Shown here: in pieces, positions 13,301 to 27,100 of the stretch
Position numbering within the stretch: position 1 is the first letter of the stretch
Layout of the letters: each line of letters opens with the position of its first letter
Translations under genes and position numbers: made by a program
NCBI GenBank assembly: GCA_030522415.1
Contig: CM060112.1
Span: forward strand, 13,554,001 to 13,618,000
DNA: 64,000 nucleotides
Direction of reading: 5' to 3'
From: Channallabes apus
Lineage: Eukaryota > Chordata > Actinopteri > Siluriformes > Clariidae
The notes under the pieces: generated by a model
What the model saw: only the letters and a program-made list of their open reading frames with translations
Databases searched by the model: none
What the model was told of the DNA's origin: nothing

Positions 13301-16300
13301 AAAAAAAATAATAGCTTGGAATATTTTCTGTCCTAAATTATCTAAATATGGTTCTTAGGAGTGATTCTAAAATGATTAGTTCATACGGGCTGTATTAACT
13401 AAGCAGCTAGGGATCACGCTCAAAGTTCATTTAGGACTGAAAATGTGACTGAAACTGAAAATAGATGTACTGTATGACTCTGCTGCATGATGTTATCCTA
13501 ATCAGACTTCTCCAATCACAACTATTTCAAGCTCCAAGCTGTGTATGACTGTCATAATCTGATCAAAATGATTTTGAAAAGAAAGTGAACCTGGAGAGAA
13601 GATGAGCCTCTGTTGCTTGTGGAGGAGGCAGTAAATGTAAATAAATAATTAAAGCACAGAATTCTGACATACCGCTGAAGATAAAAATTTAATGATTTTT
13701 GAAAGCATCAATGCCACCTGTCAGTTTGCCGCATGTAACCCTGAGGAGTGTGAAATATGGGGGTTCACTATGTTAATGACGTGATGAACAGTTGTATCCA
13801 CTTGAGTGATTTACAGTATATCATTATACTGTATATCATTATACAGTGTATTATATACAATTTTATATTAGGCATTCTTGAGAACTGGGACAAAACATGT
13901 ACAACACAATGTATTTTTCTGTAAATTTGAGAAATAATTCATATTTTGTTCATGATCAATTTTATAAGCTGAATCAACTCTGCTTAACAAAGTAGTTTTT
14001 TTTCAATCTTTATTATTATTGTTGTTGTTGTTGTTGTTATTATAATAATAATTATTATTAATATTATTCATATCATGTCATACACTGTGGTGGAGATAGG
14101 AGTGATTTCCTATTTAAGAATGTTGAGAAATAGGTCTTACTACTACTCCTAACAGCAGGACCAAAATTTCATCACTCTGGCCACTTTGGAGCGATTTCTA
14201 AGTGAGACACTTGGTTAATATACGTCTAGAAATAGTCATAGCACTTTTCCTATTACACACTCTTTTGCTAATTAGTATTTAAAAACAGTAAATGTGCATT
14301 GTGTGTGCATCTTGATATCCATTTAATCCTGGTATTGAAGAACCTCTGCATTTTAATTTTGGTTTACTTGTATAATAACTTAAACTGTTGTTAAGTAAAC
14401 CAAAATTTAAATGCCAAGGTTTTTTTTTTTTTTGGTTAATTACAACTTAAAATTTTATAATAATTTTATAAATTTTATTAATTTCAGCAAGTACATACTA
14501 AAAACAATTATTGCATATTCTAATCTAAAATTATGCTAATGTTGGGTTTAGGAAGCCTAAATGTTTATTCCTGTACTGGTTTCTACAGTGGACCTGTATA
14601 AGCCTGTGCTGGTCAGGGTGTTCTCTGAGATTGAGGATTTTAATAGAATGAAGGAGTCAGAGCTGCTGTTCCTGAGAGTGCATCAGTCTCATATTTTGGA
14701 GGTGGACATGCACCAGGGATGTATCAGGAGACGGTTTGAGCTGGACAGCTTGCGGCAGGTTATCACCTCTCAAGCCACCTGGACAGATAAGGTCAGATAT
14801 GTTATATTTTCCAGTTCAATTAAATTAAACAATTAATCATCAACTAATGCAACTTATACCACAGTATGATGGAAACCCTGTACATTAAGCCTTTAAAGTA
14901 TAGTACACGATATTGTGGCCAATTTTTGTGTAATGTTTTATGTTTCCAGGCACAATATTTAATAATTTAAGTTCTGTAAATATCCTTATGCCATCAAGAA
15001 GAAACAAATTTGGAACAATCGGACCACATGACCTTTTACCATTCCTACAAAGTCTAGGTCTAAGTTATTTTTTCTCCTGATTAACCTCACTAACAACTGT
15101 TTTGGCCACACAGCTGTCCAATTCCAATCCTGCTTGCACTGTAATGGATGGGGAAATGCTCTTATTTTTACTATTAAACTTAGCCATGATTTCTTGTACC
15201 TTTCTGTATTTTTTTGTACCTTTTCTTTCTTTTCTGTATTTTTTTTAGTTCAGCATTTAATTGACAACTGATCATGGAGACAGTCCTTAAGTTTTACAGT
15301 TCAAATAATTTCAGAACCCTGCTTTTTTTTTATTCTAGTTGCAGGCCCTTCTAAAATATTTTTTGTCTTTTATGGCTCCATGCAGTGTATATAATATTTG
15401 GTTACAAGTATTTTGTACAAATGGTTCATTATAGGGTCAAGAATGCTCAAATGCATAATGACAGTTTAGACAGTTACCACAGTACTTAATATTAAATCCA
15501 CTTCACATCAGGATATTGCACAGTTGAATTGTAGTCATTCTATGTACTGAAGTGACCCAATGTTTTGAGAATGACACAAATAGTAATTAAATAATCTGTA
15601 AATTAATTAATTGGCTTTTATTGACAATTACATTAAGTTTATGCAAAGAGTCAATATTTGCAGTGTTGACCCTTCTTTTTCCAGACGTCTGCAATTCAAC
15701 CTAGCATGCTGTCAATCAACTTCTGGGTAACATCCTTGGCTGATGGCAGCCCATTCTTGCATATTTAATGCTTTGAGTTTTACAGAATTTGTGGGCTTAT
15801 TTTGTCCACCTGTCTTTTGAGGATTGACCACAAGTTCTCAATGGGATTAAGGTTTGGGGAGTTTCCTGGCCATGGACTAAAAATTTTAATGTTTTGTTCC
15901 CTAACCAGCTTAGTAATCACTTTTGCCTTAGGGCAAGGTGCCCCATCATGCTGAAAAAGGGATTGTTTGTCACCAAACATGAGGATGTTTTTATAACAAT
16001 TTTATTCTAGGCTGTGTTTTAAGGCAGAATCGTGGGTAAGCCCACGTCCTTGGCTGAGAAGAAACCCCTCCTATTTATATTTAGGGCCCAAGCACCATGA
16101 ATTGATGACAACATAACTGTTAGGTCATCGCCATTGCGCTGAGGTCTTTCGGGTGCTCCCATTAAGGCGGTTGCCACAGTGGACAATGCTGTTAGTGCTG
16201 ATTATTTTTCTTTCACTTATCCAGGCCCTTTTGGGGGTTTTAACATGCTCAAAAAACCAAGACAATCGGCACAAAGTTTGGAATCTGCTGCCATTAGGAG

Positions 16301-18120
16301 GCCTGTAAGCCTTGTGTCCTGACCATGCCTTCAAAGGAGATTTTGCTGCATAGTTCATACACACTTGCACATATACATGTCAAACTCGGTACACTTCTAA
16401 ATCTCATTTAGCTGAACCTTCTCACTATGCATGTCTCAACTCTACATGAAGTCAGATATTTTGGGTCATTTGCAAAATGCACACAATGGAAACATTACAT
16501 ACACTACACTACACCCACACACATGCACACACACTACACATACTCCATGCATACTACTAAACGCATGCACTAAAACCATCCTACAAACACTACACATCAT
16601 ACATAAATGATAACCTGCATAGGCACCTGGGCCATTTTTAGAGGTTGTAGCATGCTCAAATGTCACTCAGGTTGTACAATGTGCCCGGGGGGCGATGGAA
16701 AAAGTGCTTGGGCCCACTCATAATTGCTTCCAACTACGTTTATATATTTATAAATGTTTTACTTAAGGCTGACTATTTGCAAAAGATGCAGCTGTACGTA
16801 TTTTATGTATTATATTTTATATGTATTGTATTTTTTGAGAGAACCGAGTTATTATAATATATTATATATTTACAGTACAGTATCTCACAAAAGTGAGTTC
16901 ACCCCTCACATTTTTGTAAATATTTTATTATATCTTTTAAAGGGACAACGTTAAAGATATGAAACTCTGATAGAATGAAACGTAATTAGTGTACAGCTTG
17001 TATAATGGTGTAAAGTTGATGTCCTCTCAAAATAACTCAACACACAGCCATTAATGTCGAAACTGCTGGCAACAAAACTGAGTACACCCCTAAATGAAAA
17101 TGTTCAAACTGTGCCCAGTGTCAATATTTTGTGTGGCCACCATTATTTTCCAGCACTGCCTTAACTCTCTTGGGCATGGAGTTCACTAGAGCTTCATAGG
17201 TTGCTACGGGAATCCTCTTCCACTCCTCCTTGATCACGTCATGAAGCTGGTGGATGTTAGACACCTTGCGCTTCTCCACCTTCCGTTTGAGGATGCCCCA
17301 CAGATGCTCAATAGGTTTTAGGTCTGGAGACATGCTTGGCCAGTCCAGCACCTTTACCCTCAGTTTCTTCAGCAAGGCAGTGGTTGTCTTGGAATTGTGT
17401 TTGTCATTATCATGTTGGAATACTGCTCTATGGCCCAGTTTCCGAAGGCAGGGGATCATGCTCTTCAGTACATGTTGGCATTCATGGTTCCCTCAATGAA
17501 CTGTAGTTCCCCAGTGCCGGCAGCACTCATGCAGCCCCAAACCATGACACTCCCACCACCATGCTTGACGGTAGGCAAGACACATCTGTCTTTGTACTCC
17601 TCACCTGGTCGCCGCCACACACGCTTAACACCATCTGAACCAAATAAGTTTATCTTGGTCTCATCAGACCAATCAGATGTGGTTCCAGTATTCCATGTCC
17701 TTAGTCCGCTTGTCTTCAGCAAACTGTTTGCGGGCTTTCTTGTGCACCATCTTTAGAAGAGGCTTTCTTCTGGGACGACAGCCATGCAGACCAATTTGAT
17801 GCAGTGTGCGGCATATGGTTTGAGCACTGACAGGCTGGCTCCCCATCCCTTCAACCTCTGCAGCAATGCTTGCAGCACTCACACGTCTATTTTCAAAAGC
17901 CAACCTCTGGACATGACGCTGAGCACGTGCACTCAACTTCTTTGGTCTACCATGGCTGGGCCTGTCCTGAGTAGAACCTGTCCTTTTAAACTGCTGTATG
18001 GTCTTAGCCAAGATGTTGCAGCTCAGTTTCAGGGTGTTAGCAATCTTCTTATACCCTAGGCCATCTTTGTGTAGAGCAATAATTCTTTCTTTCAGATCCT
18101 CAGATGTGTGTATGTATGTG

Positions 18121-18161
<41 letters not shown>

Positions 18162-21100
18162 CACAACCCCTGGCAAAAATTATGGAATCACCCCTCTCAG
18201 AAGATGTTCATTCAAATGTTTAATTGTGTAGAAAAACAAGCACATACATGCCACAAAACTATTTTCACTCAACAATCCAAACTTCTGGCTGTATAAAACA
18301 CTTTAAAAAAAAAATAAAAAAAAAAACAATCGGTGGCCGCGTTACAGGACGCACTTGATGACGCAGACTGGGACATGTTCAGAAACTCCGATGACGTCCG
18401 CGTGTTTACGGAAGCGGTTGTAAGATTTCATCGAGAAACTAGCGGATGATACAGTGGAGAACGTTTTCCAACTAGAAGCTGTGGGTGGATAAAAGCATCC
18501 GCGACGTTCTGAGATCTCGCACCGCTGCCTACAACACGGGACTTGCGTCGGGGGACATGGAACCATACAAGGTTGTGTCATACAACGTCCGGAAGGCGGT
18601 GATAGAGGCGAAGCAGCGCTACGGGAGGAAACTATAGTCACAACTCCAACAGAGTGACTCTAGGAGCCTGTGGCAGGGACTGAGAACAATAATGGACTAT
18701 AAAGCACCTATGTCCGGTATGACGAACACGGATGCGACCCTGGAAGACAAGCTGAACATCTATGCTCGCTTCGAGGCTGCAGCTAAAAATGCTAGCGATG
18801 CTAATGATAGCGGCGATAACGGCTGCAGACATGAAGACACTGCCAGCACCGGAAACGCGTTCATCAACTCCGAGCATGACGTGAGGAGAGCCTTCAAGAG
18901 AGTGAACACCAGGAAAGCAGCAGGACCAGATGGCATCTCAGGCCGTATTCTCAGAGCCTGTGCAGACCAGCTAGCACCTGTGTTCACTGAGATATTCAAC
19001 ATCTCCTTATCTCAGTCGGTGATCCCCACATGCTTCAAAGAGTCCATCATTGTTCCTGTTCCGAAGAAACCTCATCCTGCTTCTCTCAATGACTATCGCC
19101 CTGTAACCCTCACCTCAGTAGTGATGAAGTGCTTTGAACGCCTGGTAAGAGACTTCATCATCTCTTCACTACCGGGCACACACGACCCACTACTTGGTGG
19201 CTCCAGTAGGACAAAGCGCGGAATGCGCTATGAAAGTGAGGAGGCTCAACAAACGAAAAAGGACAAATAGGATGAAAACTATGCAATGTGATCAAGTCAG
19301 AACCCCTCTGTCACATGACACCATCTACCTCGATCGTCCGAATCGGACAGTGTGGAGGGGGAGGATGGCGGAGGATAAAAGGCTGTAGCAGTGCAGGTGA
19401 TGATGGGATTTTGTTTGTATGTGTGTGAAAGTTGTCCTACACAGTAGCCCCCCTGCTCCTACTTCTTCCCTCGTCTAACACCAGTTCTTTTCAAAGGTAA
19501 AGTGCAGGTTAATTTATTTTATTTTTACTTAATATTTTGTATTTATTTTTTTATTAATATTTTTGGGTTGTGGGATGAATCAGCAGAGTTTCCATTATTG
19601 CTTATGGTGAAATTCAATTTGATATACAAGTGTTTTGATATACAAGCATGCTTCCCAGGACTAATTATGCTGTTAATCCAAGGTTTAACTGTAAACATAT
19701 TGCACACAAAGCATGTTAATAACAAAACACAGTTCAATAAATGGTGAGGTTTCAAATTCCAGCTAGGTTTGAAGGCTACACTTAACAAGGTATGGACAAA
19801 AGGGGCACAAGTCATCTCTCTTGTAGGAAAGTTGTCTTCTTCATAGGAAAATTTGGCCCATCTGCGCTTTTTATAATCATAATTCTTGGGCCATAATCAC
19901 ACATAGGGCTTGGTCCCTAATAATCCTTAGAAAAACAAGAGGGCGATGACATAGTGCTGATGTCATAGTGCTTGGGCCCTAACAACGCAACAAGAAGTCA
20001 GTTATTTTGGGTTGCTTACATAACGCACTTATTGGAATTTGATACCTCTTCCTAGGGAATTCATGCAATCACCACCAAACCAGGCCTATGTGATCCCAAT
20101 ACACTGAGGATGCAAAATTGTAGATGGATTTTTGATTTCTCATACGGGTTAGCCGTGACGATGCCTCAAACTTATGCCAAAAGATAATTTTCTGTGTGAT
20201 ATTATATTGATTGATGACATATTTAGTGACGTCATAGTGTGTTGCTTTTGGAGGGCTTAACCTCCTGTAGTAAACTCCAGTCCTGACCTATCGAGTGACT
20301 GAAGTCACAAGTCCTCAGAGAACAGCTGTCTGTATCAGCCGAGGACAAGACCGTCTTCATGGAAAAGTAATGTACAACCATCCCTAGTCATCACACGCAT
20401 CCCAGGCAGACCACACGGGGCATCTTATACGACGAGATCCCCAACCAGAAGCAGGTCACCAGGACGAGTCAGACAGCTCCAGAGGGAAGAGGGGCTCTGG
20501 ATCACTGGCAGCTCAGAAGTGATGTGTATAGCTCGACAGAGAGACAGGTAGAGGGGGAGAGAGAGAGAGAGAGAGAGAGGAGGAGAGAGCAGAAGAGAAG
20601 GAAAGTAGGCAGTTACAGTATGTATTGTCACTGTAACACAATGTATAATATGAATGTACATTTCGTGCAGAGTGCAAGCAGGGACTCCGGCAGGACTAAC
20701 TATGACAGCATAACCAAAAGGGAGAGCCTGAAAGAAACACAGACATAAGGGCCCCTGGTATGTAAAGCGACCAATCACTTCATCGTCAACAAACCGGACT
20801 GATCAGTGAGAGTGGGGAAGACGGCATCTAAACATAACAGTTCACCATAATACTCTACGTCCATGAGTCCCCCAGATCTGTTCCTTTACCTAAGGCAAAT
20901 CTATTTACAAAAATGCTTCGCTAAATAAATATTTTTTTAGCCAAGACTTAAATACTGAGACTGTGTCTGAGTCTCAAACATTAATTGGAAGACTATTCCA
21001 TAACTTTGGGGCTTTGTTCTTACAGCAGTGGGCAGAGCTTTGTCTTCAAAGCTCTGCCCCCTGCTGCAGTTTGATGTGTTACTGATGTGTATATGATGTG

Positions 21101-24100
21101 TTACTGACATGCAGATAGGGGTGATGTGCTCATATCTTCTGGTTTTAGTGAGGACTCTCGCTGCTGCATTCTGGACTAACTGAAGCTTGTTTATGCACTT
21201 AGTTGAACCACCAGACAGTAAGGCGTTACAGTAGTCCAACCTAGAGGTGATAAAAGCATGAACTTTAACTAGTTTTTCTGCATCGTTTAGTGACAATATA
21301 TTTCTTATCTTGAAAATATTTCTGAGATGAAAGAATGCTATCCTAGTAATATCTACATGTTCTTCAAATGAAAGCTGGGAGAATACTATGATCAATAGTG
21401 TCAAAAGCTGCACTGAGGTCGAGTAACACAAGTATAGTGACACAACCCTGATCAGAGGCGGTCAATAGGAGGTCATTTACTACTTTAACAAGTGCTGTCT
21501 CTGTGCTGTGATGAGGCCTAAATCCTGACTGATAAAGTTTGTTTATGCCATTCCTATGTAGATATGAACACATCTGCTGTGCTACTACTACCTTTTCCAG
21601 AATCTTATAGATAAAGGGGAGGTGTGATATCGACCTGTAATTTGATAGCTTAAAGGATTTGGGAGCATACCCACTGCAGAGTGAAAAGGTAATTATTTTC
21701 AATAGGGGATCTGTTATTGCTGGTACTATCTGCTTGAGAAAATGTGTCGGTATAGGATCTAATACACTGGTTGACGATTTTGAAGAAGAGATGGGTGAAA
21801 TTTGTTCACTCTCTTCAAGGGGAGTAAACTATTCTTGGTTCTGATGTGGTGTGGTTAGTTTATTATCTGTATCACTTAAATTGTCTGGTTTCAAAGCCTG
21901 AATTTTTTGCCTAATATTTGATTTTGTATAGAGTCATCACTCAGGGCTCACTATATTGAGACTGTGTCTGTTCCCCAAGCTAAGCAAAAATGTAGAAAGA
22001 TTGTCTTTTAGTCTGTTTTAGTAACTTAATTAATATAGAGACCAAAAATTAAAAACACAGCGAGCATCTCTGATCTGAAGCTAGGTCTGTTAAATATTAG
22101 ATTTCTCGCATGTAAAACAGTTATTGTTAATGATACTATCACAGATCAGGAGTATAATATATTATGTTTAACAGAAACCTGGATTAAAGAGAACGAGTAT
22201 GTAGCTCTAAGCTTTATGATCACACTGTAACTTTAAATAACCTTTCTGTTCCATCAAGTGCAACAGTGAAAGACCCCGGTGTGATTATAGACCCCAAGCT
22301 TTCATTTAAAGCACATGTAGATAATATTACCAGGATAGCATTCTCTCACCTCAGAAATATTGCCAAGATAAGAAATTTATTGTCACTAAACGATGCAGAA
22401 AAACTAGTTCATGCTTTTATCACCACTAGGTTGGACTATTGTAATGCCTTACTGTCCAGAAGATAGGAGCACATCACCCCTATCTTATCCACACTGTATT
22501 GGCTCCCTGGGAAATTTCGCATCAATTTAAAAATACTACTATTGCCGTATAAAGCATTAAATGAGTCGCAGTATCTGAGTGAACTGCTAGTGTCTTACGA
22601 TACGCCACGTCTACTTCGATCAAAGGATGCAGGCTGCTTGTCACCACGTATTATGAAAACTACAGCTGGGGGCAGAGCTTTTTCGTACAAAGCCCCAAAG
22701 TTATGGAATAGTCTTCCAATTAATGTTCGGGACTGAGGCACAGTCTCAGTGTTTAAGTCTAGGCTAAAAACGTATTTATTTAGTCAAGCATTTTTGTAAA
22801 TAGATTTGCCTTAGGTAAAGGAGCAGATCTGGGGGACTCATGGATGTAGAGTATTATGATGAACTGGTATGTTTAGATGCTGTATCCCCCACTCTCATCG
22901 ATCACTTACTGTAGGTTTGTTGATGGTGAAGTGATTGGTCGCTTTACAGTACATCTCAGGAAGCCCTCATGTCTGTGTTTCCTTCTGTTGCTCCCTTTTA
23001 GTTATGCTGTCATAGTTGGTCCTGCTGGAGTCCCTGCTTGCACTCTGCACTAAATATACATTCACATTATACATTGTTTGACTGTGACTATACATACTGT
23101 AACTTCCTACTTTCCTTCTCTTCTGCTCTCTCCTCTTCTCTCTCTTCTCCTCTCTCTCCCTCTCTCTCTCTCTCCCTCTACCTGTCTCTCTGTCGAGCTA
23201 TACACATCACTCCTGAGCTGCCAGTGATCCAGAGCCCCTCTTCCCTCTGGAGCTGTCTGACTCGTCCTGGTGACCTGCCATCTCCCCTCTTCTACTCTCT
23301 CCTCTTCTCTCTTTTCTCCTCTCTCTCTCTCTCTCTCCCACTCCCTGTCTCTCTGTCGAGCTATACATGTCGCTCCTGAGCTGACTAGTGATCCCCTCTG
23401 CCCTCTGGAGCTGTCTGACTCATCCTGGTGTCCTGCTTCTGGTTGAGATCTCATCGCAAGGATGCCCGTGTGGTCTGCCTGGGATGTGTGTGGTGACTGG
23501 GGACGGTTCCACTTTTCCACGAAGACGTTCCTGTCCTTGGCTGATGCAGACAGCTGTTCTCTGAGGACTTGTGACTTCAGTCGCTTGATAGTTTAGGACT
23601 GGAGTTTCCTACAGGCTACCTGAGCCTCCAATAACGAACTGGATTCTATTTTTAACTTAAGCACATCTCCTGTTATACTGAACTTCTAGTCCCAGTATGA
23701 TGCAGATCAATCCATGCTATCCGTTTCACCCAAATGAGGATGGGTTCCCTGTTGAGTCTGGTTCCTCTCAAGGATTCTTGCTATTACCATCTCAGGGAGT
23801 TTTTCCTTGCCACTGTTGCAGTCGTCCTTGACTTACTTGCTCATCAGGGACAGTTGAATTTCATAAAAAGTTAAATCATTCTTTTAATTGTGTAAAGCTG
23901 CTTTGCGACAATGTCAATTGTTAAAAGCGCTATACAAATAAAATTGAGTTGAATTTAATTGAATATGCAGCTAGCAGATGGCTGTTTTAGCCTGTTTGTC
24001 TGCTCCCTGACCTGGTCTTTGTGTAGTCTCCGATTAACTAGGCCTCTTCTGAGATTGAGACTATGCGCTATATTACAGGAAATGAGAGCAGTACCTTCAC

Positions 24101-27100
24101 GAGTGGGATGTGGGACACTGTCCCGCCCTAACAGGCCAGGTTTGCCCTTAAAAGTCTTCCAGTTGTCTATGAGGCCTGCATTATTTTTGGAGCAAAAATA
24201 AACCACCTGGACATCCAGCGGTTCAGCAACCATAACCTGCTGTATGCTATGTCGCCACGTCGCATTGGGATAGGACCAAAGCATGCTACTTCATCGGACA
24301 TTGCCTTCGCTAATTTAAACATCTCTAAAAATTATTCTTGCTAACCTCTGGCTGACAAAGGCATATATCGTTAGCTCCAGGATGTACAGTACCAGTATCT
24401 TAGAGAACCTATGCTGTCCTAAGATTACCTGCTATGTCCAGTGCTCTGGCTCCCAGGATACACCTAAGCTAGAGACACTAAAGGCCTAGCTAATTTCACG
24501 TGCCTCAGTATAGAGTGTCCTATAACCAGAGCTTTTTCAAGTTTCTCAGAGGGTGCATTACTGAGGAAACCTGTTGGACACGTGAAGCACAGAGGAGGCG
24601 TGCTCCGGTGGGCTAGCTTTAGTGTTAGCTTTGGAAAAGCAATGCTCTCGCGTTCTCTAACCCTTTTTAAAGTCTGGATGTGCTCCTCTAACCCGAATAT
24701 CTTCTCCGTCAGATTGTTCATTAACAATCTGACGTTCACACCTATCACAAAGAAAGTTATCGCTAATGACGGAGGAAGAATGTCTAAACATCTTGCACTC
24801 TACACACTGAACAAGGTGAATGGTAGACATGATAAAGTACCTGTGTCTGAGTTTTGATCCAGTGATCCTCTGGATATGGAAAAAAAATCAGGCATGTACA
24901 ATTCAATTCTCTAAATACAAATAATGTTTTACAGTACAAAATTTCTGCTTGGTTTTTTAACAACTTATGGGGACATAGTAAGAACCAGTCATTAATGGGG
25001 ACCATATTTGCATACTCAGAAAATTAACCGGTTTTCATGTTGTGGGGACATCGCTAGTGACCTAATTTGCATAAATGTAGCTAATGTTTATGATGTGGAG
25101 ACATCACTAGATAGCTAACTTGCATACACACGTATAAGGTATATTACTTTAGATAAGATCAAGGGGGCATGGGTTTAACACTTCAAAATGTGCATTTAAC
25201 TTTTATAATTTATGCAAAATTACAAACTAAGCATGTCAAACATTTAGAAAACTGTGTAAAGCACATGGCGTTTATGGATTTAGGCACATACAAGATCTTT
25301 TGGAGAACTTTGAAACAAATATGAAGTATTCAGCCACATGCACATTGTTTTCTAACTACTGCTTAAATATGCAAGTAAATGGCTTGAACACATCTCAGCC
25401 AAAACATTCTTTCAGAAATGTTTAACAAGGTTCAGGTTTAAGTAACTTTTGGGGACACTGTTCTACATTAACATGCCTATTCAACCATCATAAGATTACC
25501 GTACAGACACACAAAACACCTGGCCAAACCTGCTTTATGGGGACTCTGTATAAAAGCTATTAACAGATGGAAACACAAAGGCGAGTCTGTTGGCACTTTA
25601 AATGTCACCCAAGTAATAACATTTCTACTTTTGTTTTCATGTACACAGAATATGTACTGTAATAGCATTATAAAGGGTGTTCATGACCCAGTAAGCATGC
25701 GATTAAGGGGATGAAACATTGTTAATGCTCTAACAAACAATACTAATAAGATGGAGGTGATTTACCTACTTAGTTCCTAAGGATTTCATAGCACCCCAAG
25801 AATCCAGTGGGAACCCCAAGATGTTTAGACTTTGATGGTTGTTGCTACTGTATCTCTCCTGGAATTTGTTGTTAGCAGTGTCCTCATTTGTAATCTGTAA
25901 ATGTATTGGACAATTATAAACATTTTGTGTAAGCAGGTGATTAAGGAGCTGAAACATAGCTACACTTTAGCAAATGATCAGGTAAATATACACCATCATA
26001 GTGGTATTGTTTGTTAATGATTTTGTAGCACTGTTGCCTTTTACAAGATGTCTAGTTGGTGGTTGTTTCCATGTCTCCTGGAAGTTGTGGTTAGCAGTGT
26101 CCTTGTCTGTAATCTGTAAATGTCTTGACCGATAAAGAACATTTAGTGCATGCTAGGAATATGCAACACACAAAAAAAATGCCACACAAACACACTCAAT
26201 AAATATTTAAGACCTAAGCAGACATCAGGCTTATATAGTGTGTGAAGTGTGCAAGTTGTGCGGTGCACCTGGGAGGCGATGGCGCAAAGTTCTTGGACCA
26301 GCTCAACGTGTATATATATATTCTACACACCCCACTATTTTACACATGTACACATCACAAATGTTAACATGCATGCACAAGCTTGCACACACACACGCAT
26401 GCACAAACATGCAGGCACACTAACACACTCAACAAATATAACAAAAGACATTGTAAATGGATTTTTGACTTTTCAAATGAGTCAGCTGTGACTTGAGAGG
26501 TGGTTAATAACTTTGTGTGACATTATATTGAGTTGACATCATAGGTAAGCTATAGGTAGGATACTAGTTTTCCAGCATCTGTTGCTTTTTGGTGGTCTTA
26601 ATATAAAATTCCCCCATTCCACACACATACACATCACAAAATGTTTAACACTCTCACATACATGCACAAGCACACACATTGCATGTCATGGGCTCAACTC
26701 TACAGGAAGTCAGGTATTTTGGGTCATTTGCAAAAAGCACCCATTGGAATTTGATACATACTTCCTAGGGAATTTATGCGATTTAACCCTCATGTTGTGT
26801 TTGTTTGTGAGTCACACTCATAATGTTCCTGGCTCATAATGTTCCCAGTAATGTTGTGGCAGGTGCTCAACCCACTTCTGCCAAACTTCCCAGATTGTCT
26901 CATTAACTGCGGGCTGCTCTTGCCATCAAAGTGATTCACACACAACAGGATGTGGAAGGTCTGCAAAGACATTGTAGCGTGATAAATTGCCTGACCACTG
27001 TCCCCATTCCATAAGCTGGACACAGATTTGTTGACCAATCTGGTGTCTGTAGACTCCACACAAAACACCCACACCCGAATAGGCTTCAATATTTACCGGG

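Noticed and set aside
20425..20778. 117-codon minus ORF with S-L repeats (and 23038-23520 frames)
   Set aside because: CT-rich 3' UTR of the LINE copies; low-complexity artefact.
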